Counted from the stretch's first letter, positions 47,056 to 57,049 are shown. The stretch is DNA of 64,000 nucleotides from Planctomycetota bacterium (GCA_022600195.1 JAHZKX010000010.1:84785-148784), one strand, 5' to 3'. Notes: generated by a model not told the origin, from the letters alone. Made by a program: numbers and translations.

Positions 47056-48210
47056 ATGATGTATGTACCATTCGGTTTTAATCTCAAGTGGAAATTTATT
47101 TTCCTTTGCCTGTCATTGGTGGGCTTCTGGAATGTGCACATGCTTTCTGCTCTTGAGCCTGAGTCAAAGAAAAATACGCTCTTAATGATGAAGAGTGGGC
47201 GAATCATTTCTGGTCAAATCGGAGAAGGCGCTGGGGGATATCTCGTTAAGAATCCTGCGGGTAGCATGCTGGTTCCTTTTGGAGACGTCGTCTTTGAAGG
47301 GCAGGATATGCATGAGATTTATTTGAAGCAGCGTAATGCAATGAAATTCCCCACAGCGAATGCTCATCTCGACCTGGCGCGCTGGTGTATTACAAATCAA
47401 TTAATTGATGAAGCAAAAAGTGAGTTAAAAGATGCGATTCGACTTGAGCCCAAACGCTCTGAACCTCAATTGATGCTACAGCGATTAATGGGGAAGTCTG
47501 CAGAGAATCGACCGACATTAAATGAAAAAATCAAAGAAGCTGTTCTAAGTAAGCAGATGTCGCGTTCGGAAGAAGCAACTTCATTAACAGGAATCTCACG
47601 TGAGCAATCGGCTATTTTCGTTCGAAAAATTCAGCCTGTGCTATTGAATAAATGTGGAAATGCAAGCTGTCATGGTAAGGCGGCAAAATCAGAATTTCGT
47701 TTAATTCAGGTACATCGGCGCTATGGAAATCAGCGTAATTCTGTCGAAAAAAATCTGGCAGAAGTTTTACGCTGGATTGATCTGGATGACCCTGCTCGCA
47801 GTCAATTACTGGTGAAACCGGAAAAAGAACATCCACAACGAGGAATGATTGTATTTACGGGTTATGCTGCCCAAAAACAGCAACAGCTTATTCAAAAATG
47901 GGTGTCGGCTGTGGTCTCTGATCGATTAGAACAGGATCAACTCAGGTCAGAACGTCTGGCGCGTCGTGCAGAACGTCGTCATGGTCAGGCCAGGAAAAAT
48001 CTGTTAGACCCTAATTGGGGAAAGGATTCCGTAAAGCAGGCTAAGCTGGAAGTGGAACTCAAGCCTGCTGCTTTAAAAGGTGAGATTTCTTTAACTAATG
48101 GATTTAAGCCGAAGCAGCTGACTGACGGCGAGATCGAGGAAATGGTTCAGCCGAAACCGAATGACCCTTTTGATCCTGACCTCTTTAACAACGCAAGCTC
48201 CCAGCCCTGA
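47056..48210 (+). CDS. Secreted protein with a CX4CH motif (cytochrome-like)
   Basis: A 384-residue exported protein. Residues about 8-32 are a signal peptide or anchor (FNLKWKFIFLCLSLVGFW...), which is why I chose this ATG pair over a GTG at 46972. The next part (about 40-165) has a small beta unit (MMKSGRIISGQIGEG) and a helical, TPR-like stretch (ANAHLDLARWC...AKSELKDAIRLEP). Around 225 the motif LLNKCGNASCHG (CX4CH) resembles the haem-attachment or cytochrome-like sites of planctomycete exported proteins (usual CX2CH). A Lys/Arg-rich tail follows. Redox function is possible but unproven; X4 spacing and lack of a clear axial Met leave haem binding open. Confidence 0.72.
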   Translation: MMYVPFGFNLKWKFIFLCLSLVGFWNVHMLSALEPESKKNTLLMMKSGRIISGQIGEGAGGYLVKNPAGSMLVPFGDVVFEGQDMHEIYLKQRNAMKFPTANAHLDLARWCITNQLIDEAKSELKDAIRLEPKRSEPQLMLQRLMGKSAENRPTLNEKIKEAVLSKQMSRSEEATSLTGISREQSAIFVRKIQPVLLNKCGNASCHGKAAKSEFRLIQVHRRYGNQRNSVEKNLAEVLRWIDLDDPARSQLLVKPEKEHPQRGMIVFTGYAAQKQQQLIQKWVSAVVSDRLEQDQLRSERLARRAERRHGQARKNLLDPNWGKDSVKQAKLEVELKPAALKGEISLTNGFKPKQLTDGEIEEMVQPKPNDPFDPDLFNNASSQP

Positions 48211-48232
48211 TTGATTTTAAGCCGAATTCAGG

Positions 48233-49363
48233 TTAGCAGCACCAGTGTTCGATCAGATCGGCATATTTTTGGGTTCCCAGTTCTAATTGTTCCAGCTCGA
48301 TAAATTCATCGTGCGTATGAGCCTGCCCAATATCTCCCGGTCCAAAGACCACCATGTTTTTCATATCCGGGAACAGGCTGCCATCAGTTCCATAGGAAAC
48401 CGTTTTCGCTCGATCAGTTCCTGCGATTTTGAGAACTTCATTGACGAAGGGGGAATTCGGATCAGTATAGACCGGTTGCCCACCACAACGGAACAGAAAT
48501 TCGATACCACATTTTTCAGCTGCACTTCGAGCACGCGCGACGAGCTCTTCCGGGTCTTGTCCTGGCATCGGTCTGAAATAGACGGTACAGACACTTTGAG
48601 GGGGTGTAATATTCACGGCAGGAGTTCGGTCATTGATTCCGATGTTCCAGCCGTTGGTCGGTGGATCGAATTCCGGATTTTGCCAGCGAGGATCAGTCAT
48701 ACATTCTTCGTAAAGTGCTTTCATCTCGACGAGAAAGGGGATCATTGCCAGGTTCGCATTTATGCCCGTACTCAGGCTTGAATGTGCTGCCCGGCCGTGT
48801 GAGATAGCCTGGAATCCGTAAGTACCTTTATGAGCATAAACGACTTCCAGTCGAGTCGGTTCCCCAATGATTCCGTGGCTTTCGCCGGCGACCATTTCCT
48901 GGTACATGGTCGAATTTTCTGCGACATTCCTCGCACCGTGGTAGCCGACTTCTTCGTCAGCGGTACACATAATGTAAAGCGGGTGTTTCAGATCGCGGTC
49001 TACATATTGTTTGGCTGCTGCCAGGATACAGGCGATGGAGCCTTTCATGTCACAGCTACCGCGGCCGTAGAGTTTGTCCCCTTGAACGGTCGGTGTAAAG
49101 GGACTGAACTCATCTGTAAACCAGGGGTCGGCGGGGACCACATCAGTATGAGCGAAATAAGCCATGCCACCTTTGCCTGCTACTCCTTTGCGTCCGATGA
49201 TACTCGCTTTGCGAATACCATTGGCATCGTCATATTCCAGACGTTCGATTTCAAACCCCAATCCTTTCAGAGTGGCTTCGACGTAATCGCTGACTTCCAT
49301 GTTCGAAAAGCAACTGGTTGACTCAAATGCAACAAGCTTCTTCGTATATTCGAGTGCGTCCAT
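48233..49363 (-). CDS. M20-family metallopeptidase (ArgE/DapE-like deacylase)
   Basis: A 376-residue cytoplasmic di-zinc hydrolase. Metal and catalytic residues are visible in order: FAHTDVVPAD near 68, GRGSCDMKGS near 94, ADEEVGYHGA near 133, GEPT near 163, and the closing AHTHDEFIEL near 348. The dimerisation domain lies between about 175 and 290 (HGRAAHSSL, then strands). ArgE (acetylornithine) and DapE (succinyl-diaminopimelate) are both candidates; the sequence alone does not decide. The hydrolase gene lies 27 bases upstream on the same strand, so the pair may be co-transcribed. Confidence 0.9.
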   Translation of the reverse strand: MDALEYTKKLVAFESTSCFSNMEVSDYVEATLKGLGFEIERLEYDDANGIRKASIIGRKGVAGKGGMAYFAHTDVVPADPWFTDEFSPFTPTVQGDKLYGRGSCDMKGSIACILAAAKQYVDRDLKHPLYIMCTADEEVGYHGARNVAENSTMYQEMVAGESHGIIGEPTRLEVVYAHKGTYGFQAISHGRAAHSSLSTGINANLAMIPFLVEMKALYEECMTDPRWQNPEFDPPTNGWNIGINDRTPAVNITPPQSVCTVYFRPMPGQDPEELVARARSAAEKCGIEFLFRCGGQPVYTDPNSPFVNEVLKIAGTDRAKTVSYGTDGSLFPDMKNMVVFGPGDIGQAHTHDEFIELEQLELGTQKYADLIEHWCC

Positions 49364-49390
49364 TAATGATTTCCAGAATTGAGAGTTTTA

Positions 49391-50329
49391 TTATTGGGGC
49401 ATCAGGTGATGTTTGAAATGAGACAAGGTTTTCTTCCACATCACGGGGGAAAGCACATGTCCTGTTCCGTCTTCAATATAGTAAGTAAAGTTCTTTTCTG
49501 CATGCCTGGATGCGTAGTTCTTTGCAATTATTTTTACACCCTCCCGTACATCTTCTATCGGGCTTCCCCCATCCAGTTCACCAAAATTCAGATGCAAGGG
49601 GCGCGGCGCAATGAGAGCCGCGATATCCGGGGTGTCTCCATATTCATAAATGCCGGGAATAAAGTTGGGAAAGCAGTGCAACATGTGTTCCCGATGAATG
49701 CCTTTGTAAGTTGGCAGGCAGCAGTTTCCGACCAGGCATTTGATGCGTTCTTCCCAGGGACCAATCAGCCAGGTGTGGGTTGAACCCATTGAGTGGCCAT
49801 AACAGCCGATTTTCTCGTCAACTACCTCCGGCCTGCTTTGCAGAAAATCAACGGCCCGTTTCATGTCCAGGATATTTTTCCAGGCCATGCACTTACCGGC
49901 GACAACATACCGCAAAAATTCAAAACGTTCAAATTGTCCGGCCTTTAGTTTTTTAGTCGGATCCTGGCGTTCTTCAAAACAGAGCGCATCAGGGCACAAG
50001 ACCACAAACCCTTCTTTGGCCAGGGCTGCGCCGGTATGGTGCATTGGGTTCCCGGCTAAACCCGCTGGTTCGCTTTTGCCTAAATGATATTGACCCGCAT
50101 GCTGATGCCAGATCGCGACTGCAGGCGCGGGATGTGCCGGTGTGACAGTATCGGGAATTAACAGCATCGCGGGAATCGCATCCCCGGGTTCAGCTTCATA
50201 GGTCAGCGATTCTATCCGGTAACCTTCCTTTTGGATCGTCTCCCGCGGTTTGGCATTTAACGCATGTGGCTCAGGCCATTCACCGCCCAGACCGTCTAAT
50301 AGTTTCTTTTTAAATTCGGAGGGTTTCAT
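49391..50329 (-). CDS. Alpha/beta hydrolase (dienelactone hydrolase/acetyl-xylan-esterase-like)
   Basis: A 312-residue predicted cytoplasmic esterase. The oxyanion and nucleophile region is CYGHSMGSTHTW near 170 (nucleophilic Ser in GHSMG), the acid is in LNFGELDGGSP and the catalytic His in DGTGHVLSP near the C-terminus, so the triad is complete. The N-terminal half (ESLTYEAEPGDAIPAMLLIPD, then IWHQHAGQYHLGKSEPAG) is typical of the family found near sugar-degradation genes. No signal peptide is seen. Placed 27 bases upstream of the M20 peptidase gene. Substrate unknown. Confidence 0.88.
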   Translation of the reverse strand: MKPSEFKKKLLDGLGGEWPEPHALNAKPRETIQKEGYRIESLTYEAEPGDAIPAMLLIPDTVTPAHPAPAVAIWHQHAGQYHLGKSEPAGLAGNPMHHTGAALAKEGFVVLCPDALCFEERQDPTKKLKAGQFERFEFLRYVVAGKCMAWKNILDMKRAVDFLQSRPEVVDEKIGCYGHSMGSTHTWLIGPWEERIKCLVGNCCLPTYKGIHREHMLHCFPNFIPGIYEYGDTPDIAALIAPRPLHLNFGELDGGSPIEDVREGVKIIAKNYASRHAEKNFTYYIEDGTGHVLSPVMWKKTLSHFKHHLMPQ

Positions 50330-50524
50330 AGAAACTGTTCCTGGATTCTATCAAATGATTTGTAGAAAATATGCATTCAATCTTCTCTTGTAATACCATT
50401 ATGGTAGTTTAAGTGTTCAGATTCAAACCAGAACTTCTGGTTACAGATATTTAGAGATACGCGCTGTTTTGGCTGAATCGGCGAGTATGATTATCTGGTT
50501 TTACTCTAAAAATATTGTGAAGCG

Positions 50525-50788
50525 ATGCAATCGATCACAGCTAAAACCCGAGCTCGTATTTACGGGACATCCCAGGCATGGCGCCTTTCGTTTCAGGCTG
50601 ATCAAACGGAGGTATTCAAGGAGTGTGAGGTCTCATTGGAAATTCAAGGTGATCGCCGCAATGGATATCATCTTGTGATGAGTCCGAGTGGTTTTTTTAC
50701 GGCTGATTCCTGGCATGAGACCAGGCAGGATGCTTTGGAAAAAGCTAATGAACTATTTGGCATTAAGTTCGAGGAGTGGTCGAAGTAA
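50525..50788 (+). CDS. Small hypothetical protein, 87 residues
   Basis: A short soluble protein with a mixed strand/helix pattern (RIYGTSQAWRLSFQADQ, then EVSLEIQGDRRNGYHLVM, and a final DALEKANELFG helix). I do not recognise a family. Composition, ATG start and position as the only gene in a 650-base gap support it being real, but there is no strong ribosome site. The pattern of strands followed by a C-terminal helix is similar to small single-domain regulators or inhibitors; this is only a shape impression. Confidence 0.55.
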   Translation: MQSITAKTRARIYGTSQAWRLSFQADQTEVFKECEVSLEIQGDRRNGYHLVMSPSGFFTADSWHETRQDALEKANELFGIKFEEWSK

Positions 50789-50984
50789 ACCGTTTTCCGT
50801 GCGAAATCTAGCCTGAGCAGAGGGCGATGGTCGATTCTTACACAGAATTTGGTAGCATAAGTTGTCATTCTAATAAGTGATTTATGATCATATTCTTAAT
50901 ATAGAGTGATCCCACACGTATGAATTTGCGTTGAAGTCTGTATTGCGCTACTCATTTCTACACTCTCTATCACAGGCAACCGGA

Positions 50985-52001
50985 ATGACGATTAAAGTAA
51001 GCTGCGGGATATGTGGGAAGAACTATAAGGCCCCTGATAAGGCGGCAGGGAAGCGATTGCGTTGTAAAGAGTGTGGAGAAACGATCAAGGTTCCCGAGCC
51101 CGAACCGGAATATGATGAAGATGATTTTACCAGTATGCTGGATGACGCTGTGGAACTGGAATCCAAGTCAAAATCCATCCCGCGGGTCGCCCGCAAGCCT
51201 ATGGTCAAAGCGGAAAAGTATCAGGGGGATGAAGATGGCCCTGAGACCCGTAAAAAGGAAAATAACTACACGCAAGACCTGACGCAGACGTTTCTGTTCC
51301 TCTTGGATCCTGCCAACTTATTTACGTTTGTCATGATCTGGATACTGCTTTGCTGTAAGGATGTAATTCTTCCCTTTGCGGGAATATTCGGAATGTTAGG
51401 TCAGTTGATTATTCTCGGTTGGTATAGTAATTATCGATTCAGCATTATCTACGAGGCGGCTTCAGGAACAAGGGAGCTTCCCGACCTGAGCCCGGAAGAG
51501 GGCTTTTTTATTCCTATGTTGCAGTGGATTGCGACTTGGATTCTCGTGCACTTTCCCGCTTACTTGTATTTGGCAGTCGTTCTATTTTCTGGCATTGCCA
51601 ACCTGGATGAAGGCGGTATGTTTGGTATTGCACTGGACGGGCTCTCCGAAATATTACCCGTCTTTCATTTTGGTGTTTTTGTTTTCCTGTATTGTGCTGG
51701 ATTATTCTTCTGGCCGATTCTTGCCTTGTGTATCGCCGTTGGGGGCTTTGGAACAATTTTTCGGATTGATTTGATGGTTGTGACCATCTTTCGGACACCC
51801 GTGATTTATTTATTTACGGCGAGTGCAGTGTTTCTCACAGCCGTTCTTCAAGTGATCGTTATGATCGCCGCAAGGCAGGCCGGAATAGGGGCGATGATCG
51901 CAGTCATGACGCTGGTGCTCTATCTCGAATTTGTCACATTGCGGATGATCGGTCATTACTATCATCACTTTAAGAAACGTTTTGCCTGGAACTGGGGATA
52001 A
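50985..52001 (+). CDS. Zinc-ribbon multi-pass membrane protein
   Basis: A 338-residue membrane protein. The N-terminal zinc ribbon has C7, C10, C27 and C30 (KVSCGICGKNYKAPDKAAG, then CKECGETIKVP), an MJ0042-like module common in planctomycetes. A long acidic linker (about 36-105) leads to about six hydrophobic helices (about 112-330). I chose the ATG at 50985, just before the ribbon, over an ATG 54 bases upstream. The ribbon is nearly the same as in the protein at 62600-63427. The membrane part has no clear transport motif; function unknown. Confidence 0.82.
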   Translation: MTIKVSCGICGKNYKAPDKAAGKRLRCKECGETIKVPEPEPEYDEDDFTSMLDDAVELESKSKSIPRVARKPMVKAEKYQGDEDGPETRKKENNYTQDLTQTFLFLLDPANLFTFVMIWILLCCKDVILPFAGIFGMLGQLIILGWYSNYRFSIIYEAASGTRELPDLSPEEGFFIPMLQWIATWILVHFPAYLYLAVVLFSGIANLDEGGMFGIALDGLSEILPVFHFGVFVFLYCAGLFFWPILALCIAVGGFGTIFRIDLMVVTIFRTPVIYLFTASAVFLTAVLQVIVMIAARQAGIGAMIAVMTLVLYLEFVTLRMIGHYYHHFKKRFAWNWG

Positions 52002-52087
52002 CTGGCAGGTGAGGTGGATTTTCAGAAAAATTTAAATATTTTCATGATACTCAAACAAATCTGGGGACCGGAAATGTCAGAAGAATG

Positions 52088-52152
52088 ACAAAGCCCTTTG
52101 AGCAGTGTGTGTTTCTGGCGCGACAGCATTGAATCAATGGGCTTTGTTTTTT
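52088..52152 (+). terminator. Probable terminator with a long loop
   Basis: CAAAGCCC (52088-52095) pairs with GGGCTTTG (52139-52146), followed by TTTTTT. The loop is 43 bases, which is long; it lies 86 bases after the zinc-ribbon gene. Confidence 0.55.
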
Positions 52153-52290
52153 CATGTCAGAGGCACAAAAAACCGATGTACTGCTTGAACCGGAGTTGAG
52201 CCAGTTCACATCGAATCGCATTTATCTTATAATCAGGTTAAAAAGTACCCTGATATAAACCCGGCTGATAAGTGTCTCCAGGAGATCCCC

Positions 52291-53691
52291 ATGCTTCCGA
52301 GTAATCTAAGATATCTTTCCCATAGTGTTCTGTTTTTCATTATGGGGATCGTATTCGCAATTCCAGGTGTCACTTTTGCTGCAGGTTCTTCGTTTTCATT
52401 TGGTTTTGCGAAAACGGAGATTACTCCCGAAGTTCCCTTACGGCTCTCCGGTTATGGAAACCGTGCTGTGGTCTATGAAGGCGTTGATGAGCCGATTTAT
52501 ATTCGCGCGGTTGCGATTAAAACGCCGGATCAAAAAATCTGCTCTCTGGTATCGCTTGATTCCATCGGTTTTGCGGGTGCTTTTGTTGATCGTATTTCTC
52601 AGCAACTAAAAAAACAATATGGCATGAGCCGCGATCAGTTGGTGATTTGCAGTACGCACTCGCATACGACTCCACAACCGGTCGAAGGTTTATCGAATAT
52701 TTTTTCGACTCCCATGACGGATGCGGAAAAGCAGGCGTCCCAAAAATACTGGGATTCCGTTGAAACACGAATTCTGCAAACCATTGGGAAAGCTATTCAG
52801 GATTTGCGTCCCGGCAAAATGTCGATCGTCACTGGTAAGGTCAGTTTTGCTCAGAATCGTCGTGTGCTGAAGAACGGTAAATGGACCGGATTTGGAGTGA
52901 ATCCCAAAGGGCCCGTCGATCATAGTTTGCCTTTGATCAGAATTACGGATACATCAGGGGAATTACGCGGATTGTTATTTAACTATGCCTGTCACTGTAC
53001 GACTTTTGGCAGTGATTATAATCGGCTCAATGGTGACTGGGCCGGCTATGCAGCGAAATACATTGAAGAACAGCATGATGATATCGTTGCGATTTGTACC
53101 ATTGGATGTGGCGCGGATCAAAATCCTATCCGAGGGGAAAAAGATGTCGCTAAAGATCTGGCGATTGGTCATGGACGTGCGATTGCAGTTGAAGTCGCAC
53201 GGCTCTTAAAACAACCGATGCAAGAAGTGACCGAGGACCTGAAGACCGATTTTGGAGTGGCCGACCTGCCCTTTGATCGTCCGTCGGAAATGGCACTAAA
53301 GAAATCACTGGAAAGTTCGCGTCCCCAAGTCAAACAGCATGCGAAAAATATGCTGGCTATATACAAGGAAAATGGCCAGCTTCCTGAATCGTACTCTGCA
53401 CCGGTTCAAGTCTGGAAATTCGGAAATCAACTCACCATGATCTTTCTGGGGGGCGAAGTCGTCGTTGACTATGTACTCCGATTAAAGAAAGAAATCAAAA
53501 GCGATTCTGTATGGGTAACAGCCTACGCGAATGACATTTTTGGCTATGTAGCATCAGAACGGATGCGCGATGAAGGTGGTTATGAGTACGATTTTTCAAT
53601 GATTTATTATAATCAGCCAGGTCCTTGGGACAAAGGGACTGAAGAACTTCTGATGCGCCGCATTCATGAACTTGTGAAACAGGCTCGTTGA
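52291..53691 (+). CDS. Secreted neutral/alkaline ceramidase-like protein (copy 2)
   Basis: A 466-residue exported protein, paralogous to the one at 37601-39028. A signal peptide (SVLFFIMGIVFAIPGVTFA) precedes KTEITPEVPLRLSGYGNR, then ICSTHSHTTPQP near 118, YACHCTTFG near 231, and GCGADQNP near 271, aligning with NASHTHCGPE, GYACHNTT and GCGGDQNP in the other copy. AGGAG lies six bases before the ATG. Like copy 1 it lacks the C-terminal domain of canonical ceramidases. Likely a secreted hydrolase; substrate inferred only from the family name. Confidence 0.86.
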   Translation: MLPSNLRYLSHSVLFFIMGIVFAIPGVTFAAGSSFSFGFAKTEITPEVPLRLSGYGNRAVVYEGVDEPIYIRAVAIKTPDQKICSLVSLDSIGFAGAFVDRISQQLKKQYGMSRDQLVICSTHSHTTPQPVEGLSNIFSTPMTDAEKQASQKYWDSVETRILQTIGKAIQDLRPGKMSIVTGKVSFAQNRRVLKNGKWTGFGVNPKGPVDHSLPLIRITDTSGELRGLLFNYACHCTTFGSDYNRLNGDWAGYAAKYIEEQHDDIVAICTIGCGADQNPIRGEKDVAKDLAIGHGRAIAVEVARLLKQPMQEVTEDLKTDFGVADLPFDRPSEMALKKSLESSRPQVKQHAKNMLAIYKENGQLPESYSAPVQVWKFGNQLTMIFLGGEVVVDYVLRLKKEIKSDSVWVTAYANDIFGYVASERMRDEGGYEYDFSMIYYNQPGPWDKGTEELLMRRIHELVKQAR

Positions 53692-53764
53692 TAGCCTGTT
53701 TGAATCTGTTTGAAAAATCATAAAAAATTACAGATATGTCACTTTCCCGGGAAAGTTGAGAAAG

Positions 53765-56700
53765 ATGGTACAAATAAAAAAAGCGTGTTGTTTTACTCTG
53801 ATCCTTTCACTCTTTGGCGTTATTGCCCAACAGGTCGAATCTGCTGACTGGCCCATGTGGCGGGGGAATGCGGAACGTTCGGGGGTGACTTCGGAAGAGT
53901 TACCCGCGGATCTGCGTTTAAGCTGGTCGTGGCAGTTACCATTGCATAAGGTTGCCTGGCCTAACGAAGAACGCCTGCAATACGATCTTGCTTATGAGCC
54001 GGTTTCAGTCGGAGATCGGGTTCTGGTCGGCTCGCCATTAGCTGGAAGCCTGACCGCCTTTGATGCAAAGACCGGCGAGGAATCCTGGAAGTTTTCTACG
54101 AACGGGCCCGTCCGATTTGCACCGGTGGTCTCTGGTGAGAATGTGATGTTTGGTTCCGACGATGGTTACTTGTATTGTCTGAAGCTATCCGATGGTGCGC
54201 TCCATTGGAAAATCAAAGGAGCGCCCGACACTCATCAGGAACGCTGGCATCTGGGTAATAATCGCCTGATTTCGTATTGGCCAGTTCGCGGTGCCCCGGT
54301 GATTCAAGACGGAATAGTCTATTTTGGGGCTGGCATCTGGCCTTCAATGGGAACTTATTTAAGTGCCGTTGATATCGCAACGGGAAAACGGAAATGGATC
54401 AACCAGCGGATTCAGTATTTAAAAAATGTACGAATCGATCATAACTACCTGCACGAATCGGGTCTCTCTCCGCAAGGCTATTGTTTAATGGCCGACAAGA
54501 TGCTGGTCGTCCCCAATGGTCGTTCCATGCCCGCGCGCATCGATCCGGAAACCGGAAAAATGCACTATTTTGTGCAAGGTTATCGGAATGGAGATTCACG
54601 CGTGATGGCGGCCGGCGATGTTCTGCTCGTGGGGCATTCCGGCGTGGTGAATCTGGCGGACGGACGTGAGGTTGGCAATCGCTGGGTGGATGCTGGTAAA
54701 GATGCACCGAAATCCTGGAGCACGCCCAAGCGCGATCAGTTTGAAGGACCCTTTGACGCTTACAAGATGATGCCCGGCTGCAGTTACCGATCTGTCTATG
54801 ACAAAGGCTTCAGTTATGGCGTCGATAAAGGCATTGTCTACGCTTACGATTTATCAAAGGCAAAGAAGAGTCTGTATGAGAAAAAACATGGCGCCCAAAA
54901 AGTCAAACCCGCCAAATGGGAAGCCCCCCTGCTCTGGAAACTGGATACCAAACTGGGAAAAGGTGTAACCCATTCGATGATTAAAGCCGGGAAGACACTG
55001 TATGGGCATGTAGGGTCGACACTCTTTGCTGCCAGGATTGCTGCTGATGGAAAATCAGCTGAAATCGTCTGGGAACAAAAACTAACTGAGACGGTTGGTT
55101 CACTGATCGCCGCTAATGGGCGATTGATTGTCTCCTGTTTGAATGGGAATCTACTCTGTTTTTCAGCTGAGAAACAAACACCTCTCTATCACGTGCTGTT
55201 TCCGGGGGCACTGAAATCAGAATCGGCTAAGTGGAAACAGCGGGGCAGGAAATTATTGGCTCAAAGTAATTCACAAGAAGGCTATTGTGTTGTATATGGA
55301 ATTGAATCGGCTGAGTTGCTCGACGAATTGTTGTTACAGTCGGACCTGAAACTTATCGTAGTCGAAAATGATAGTGCGCTGGTCAATTCACTCAGGAAAA
55401 AATATCAGTCCGCCGGGTTGTATGGAGATCGAATCCAAATTCTAAATGCTGACCCCGAGACAATTGCGATGCCCGAATATCTGGCAACTCTTTTGATCGA
55501 TACCAGGACTCCGTTGAAAAGTAAGGATTTCGTTGCGGCGAAGCTCAAATCAGTTCGTCCCTATGGAGGCGTGGCTTGTTTTGCTGTGAATCAATCCAAT
55601 CGTCTGTCAAACCAAAAGACAGCAGACCAGTTGGGCACACAACATTGGGATCTAAAACTTCAAGGGAAACAAGCTGTCTTTCATCGCGTGGGCGCACTAC
55701 CCGGTTCGTCTGACTGGACTCATGAATGTTCGGACGCGGCCCGCTCTTATTTCTCGCGCGATCAACTAGTTCGATCTCCCCTGGGAATCCTCTGGTATGG
55801 CGATGGTGCCGGTTATGGATTTCATAAATTTAAAGACTATGGACGTGGTGTGAAACCGCAGGTTGCCGGCGGTCGTCTGGTGGCCTTTGATGATCGCGCC
55901 AAGAAACTGACTGCCATTGATGCTTATACCGGACGGTTGCTATGGGACTTTGAGACAGGAACCACCATAGTCCGTTATGCGACTCTGCCCGATGCGATCA
56001 TTGTTGGAAGAAATTCTGAATGTCTGATCCTCAATCCGGAAAATGGTGCGGTAATGAAAACCATGCCCTGTCAACTGAATCCAAAGCTGACTGGCGTGCC
56101 GGGAGTTGTAGATGTACGCGTGGCTGATCCTCTGGTTCTGGTCGCGATTGGTTTTGATCTTCCCAAAGGACACAGCCATCCAGCCATTGAAACCGGTTTA
56201 TGGGATGCGAAAACGATTGTCGCCTTTGATCGCCAATCAGGAAAACAGCTCTGGTCAGTTACCGCTAATGAACGTTTTAATATCCATTCACTCGTGATTG
56301 GTGAAGGGCTCGTGTTCTGTGTTGATTCGATGGCCCCTTTAAAGGCAGATCAACTGCAGCGACGCGGAACGGCTCCGAAGGCTTTTACATCCGAGGTTCT
56401 GGCTCTTGATGCTGTTAATGGAAGTGTCAAATGGAAGTTCCAGCGCAAATATGGACATCGTGTGATGACCGGTCGTGGTCCGCTGGCAATTCGTCCGTAT
56501 GATGACTGGGCCGCATATTCTTATCAATCGAAGTTTCTTTACACTGGAAAATTAAGTGAGATGCAGGCTTTGAATGCTGATACCGGAGAAAAAGTCTGGG
56601 AGAAACCGATCGGCTTACAACCTTTATTACTGTACGATGATTCGTTTATCAATCAGGCAGGAAACAAGTATGACCTGCTGACAGGCAAACAGATTTCGAC

Positions 56701-57049
56701 GACGCCTCTTTTCAAGCGGAGCGGCTGCAATTACACGGTAGGCAATCAGAACCTGTTGTTTTTAAGAAATAATTGCGCCTCGTATGTCGATATGGACAAG
56801 AAGAAATCGTTCAGTTTGCGTAATTTACGTTCGGGTTGCAGTAATAGCCTGGTGGCCGCCAACGGTCTGTTAAGCATCCCCTGCTTTTCGACCGGCTGCA
56901 TCTGTAATTACCCGCTGCAGACTTCGTTTGCGATGGTGCATATGCCTGAGTTGAGCCAATGGACCACGGATGACCCGATTGATGTGAAACAGCTCCGCGA
57001 GGCTCAGACAGCGGTGGCTCCTGAAATTTCGGGTAAACCTGCGAAATAG
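53765..57049 (+). CDS. Large secreted PQQ-like beta-propeller protein with an inserted Rossmann-like segment
   Basis: A 1094-residue exported protein. A signal peptide (about 5-27, ending VESA) precedes DWPMWRGNAERSG, the usual opening of planctomycete PQQ-propeller proteins. Propeller repeats are clear in two halves: about 60-480 (for example AFDAKTGEESWKF and AVDIATGKRKW) and about 690-1080 (AIDAYTGRLLWDF, AFDRQSGKQLWSV, ALDAVNGSVKWKF, ALNADTGEKVWEK). Between them (about 493-645) lies a segment with alternating strands and helices, including CVVYGIESAELLDELL and IVVENDSALVNSLRK, like the SAM-methyltransferase-type Rossmann folds annotated in this family, though the Gly-rich loop is degenerate. 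Start at ATG 53765; an in-frame TTG is nine bases earlier. A binding or redox scaffold is likely. Confidence 0.88.
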   Translation: MVQIKKACCFTLILSLFGVIAQQVESADWPMWRGNAERSGVTSEELPADLRLSWSWQLPLHKVAWPNEERLQYDLAYEPVSVGDRVLVGSPLAGSLTAFDAKTGEESWKFSTNGPVRFAPVVSGENVMFGSDDGYLYCLKLSDGALHWKIKGAPDTHQERWHLGNNRLISYWPVRGAPVIQDGIVYFGAGIWPSMGTYLSAVDIATGKRKWINQRIQYLKNVRIDHNYLHESGLSPQGYCLMADKMLVVPNGRSMPARIDPETGKMHYFVQGYRNGDSRVMAAGDVLLVGHSGVVNLADGREVGNRWVDAGKDAPKSWSTPKRDQFEGPFDAYKMMPGCSYRSVYDKGFSYGVDKGIVYAYDLSKAKKSLYEKKHGAQKVKPAKWEAPLLWKLDTKLGKGVTHSMIKAGKTLYGHVGSTLFAARIAADGKSAEIVWEQKLTETVGSLIAANGRLIVSCLNGNLLCFSAEKQTPLYHVLFPGALKSESAKWKQRGRKLLAQSNSQEGYCVVYGIESAELLDELLLQSDLKLIVVENDSALVNSLRKKYQSAGLYGDRIQILNADPETIAMPEYLATLLIDTRTPLKSKDFVAAKLKSVRPYGGVACFAVNQSNRLSNQKTADQLGTQHWDLKLQGKQAVFHRVGALPGSSDWTHECSDAARSYFSRDQLVRSPLGILWYGDGAGYGFHKFKDYGRGVKPQVAGGRLVAFDDRAKKLTAIDAYTGRLLWDFETGTTIVRYATLPDAIIVGRNSECLILNPENGAVMKTMPCQLNPKLTGVPGVVDVRVADPLVLVAIGFDLPKGHSHPAIETGLWDAKTIVAFDRQSGKQLWSVTANERFNIHSLVIGEGLVFCVDSMAPLKADQLQRRGTAPKAFTSEVLALDAVNGSVKWKFQRKYGHRVMTGRGPLAIRPYDDWAAYSYQSKFLYTGKLSEMQALNADTGEKVWEKPIGLQPLLLYDDSFINQAGNKYDLLTGKQISTTPLFKRSGCNYTVGNQNLLFLRNNCASYVDMDKKKSFSLRNLRSGCSNSLVAANGLLSIPCFSTGCICNYPLQTSFAMVHMPELSQWTTDDPIDVKQLREAQTAVAPEISGKPAK

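Noticed and set aside
49379..49783. 134-residue plus-strand frame opposite the alpha/beta hydrolase
   Set aside because: Overlaps a gene with an intact catalytic triad on the other strand; no motif of its own.
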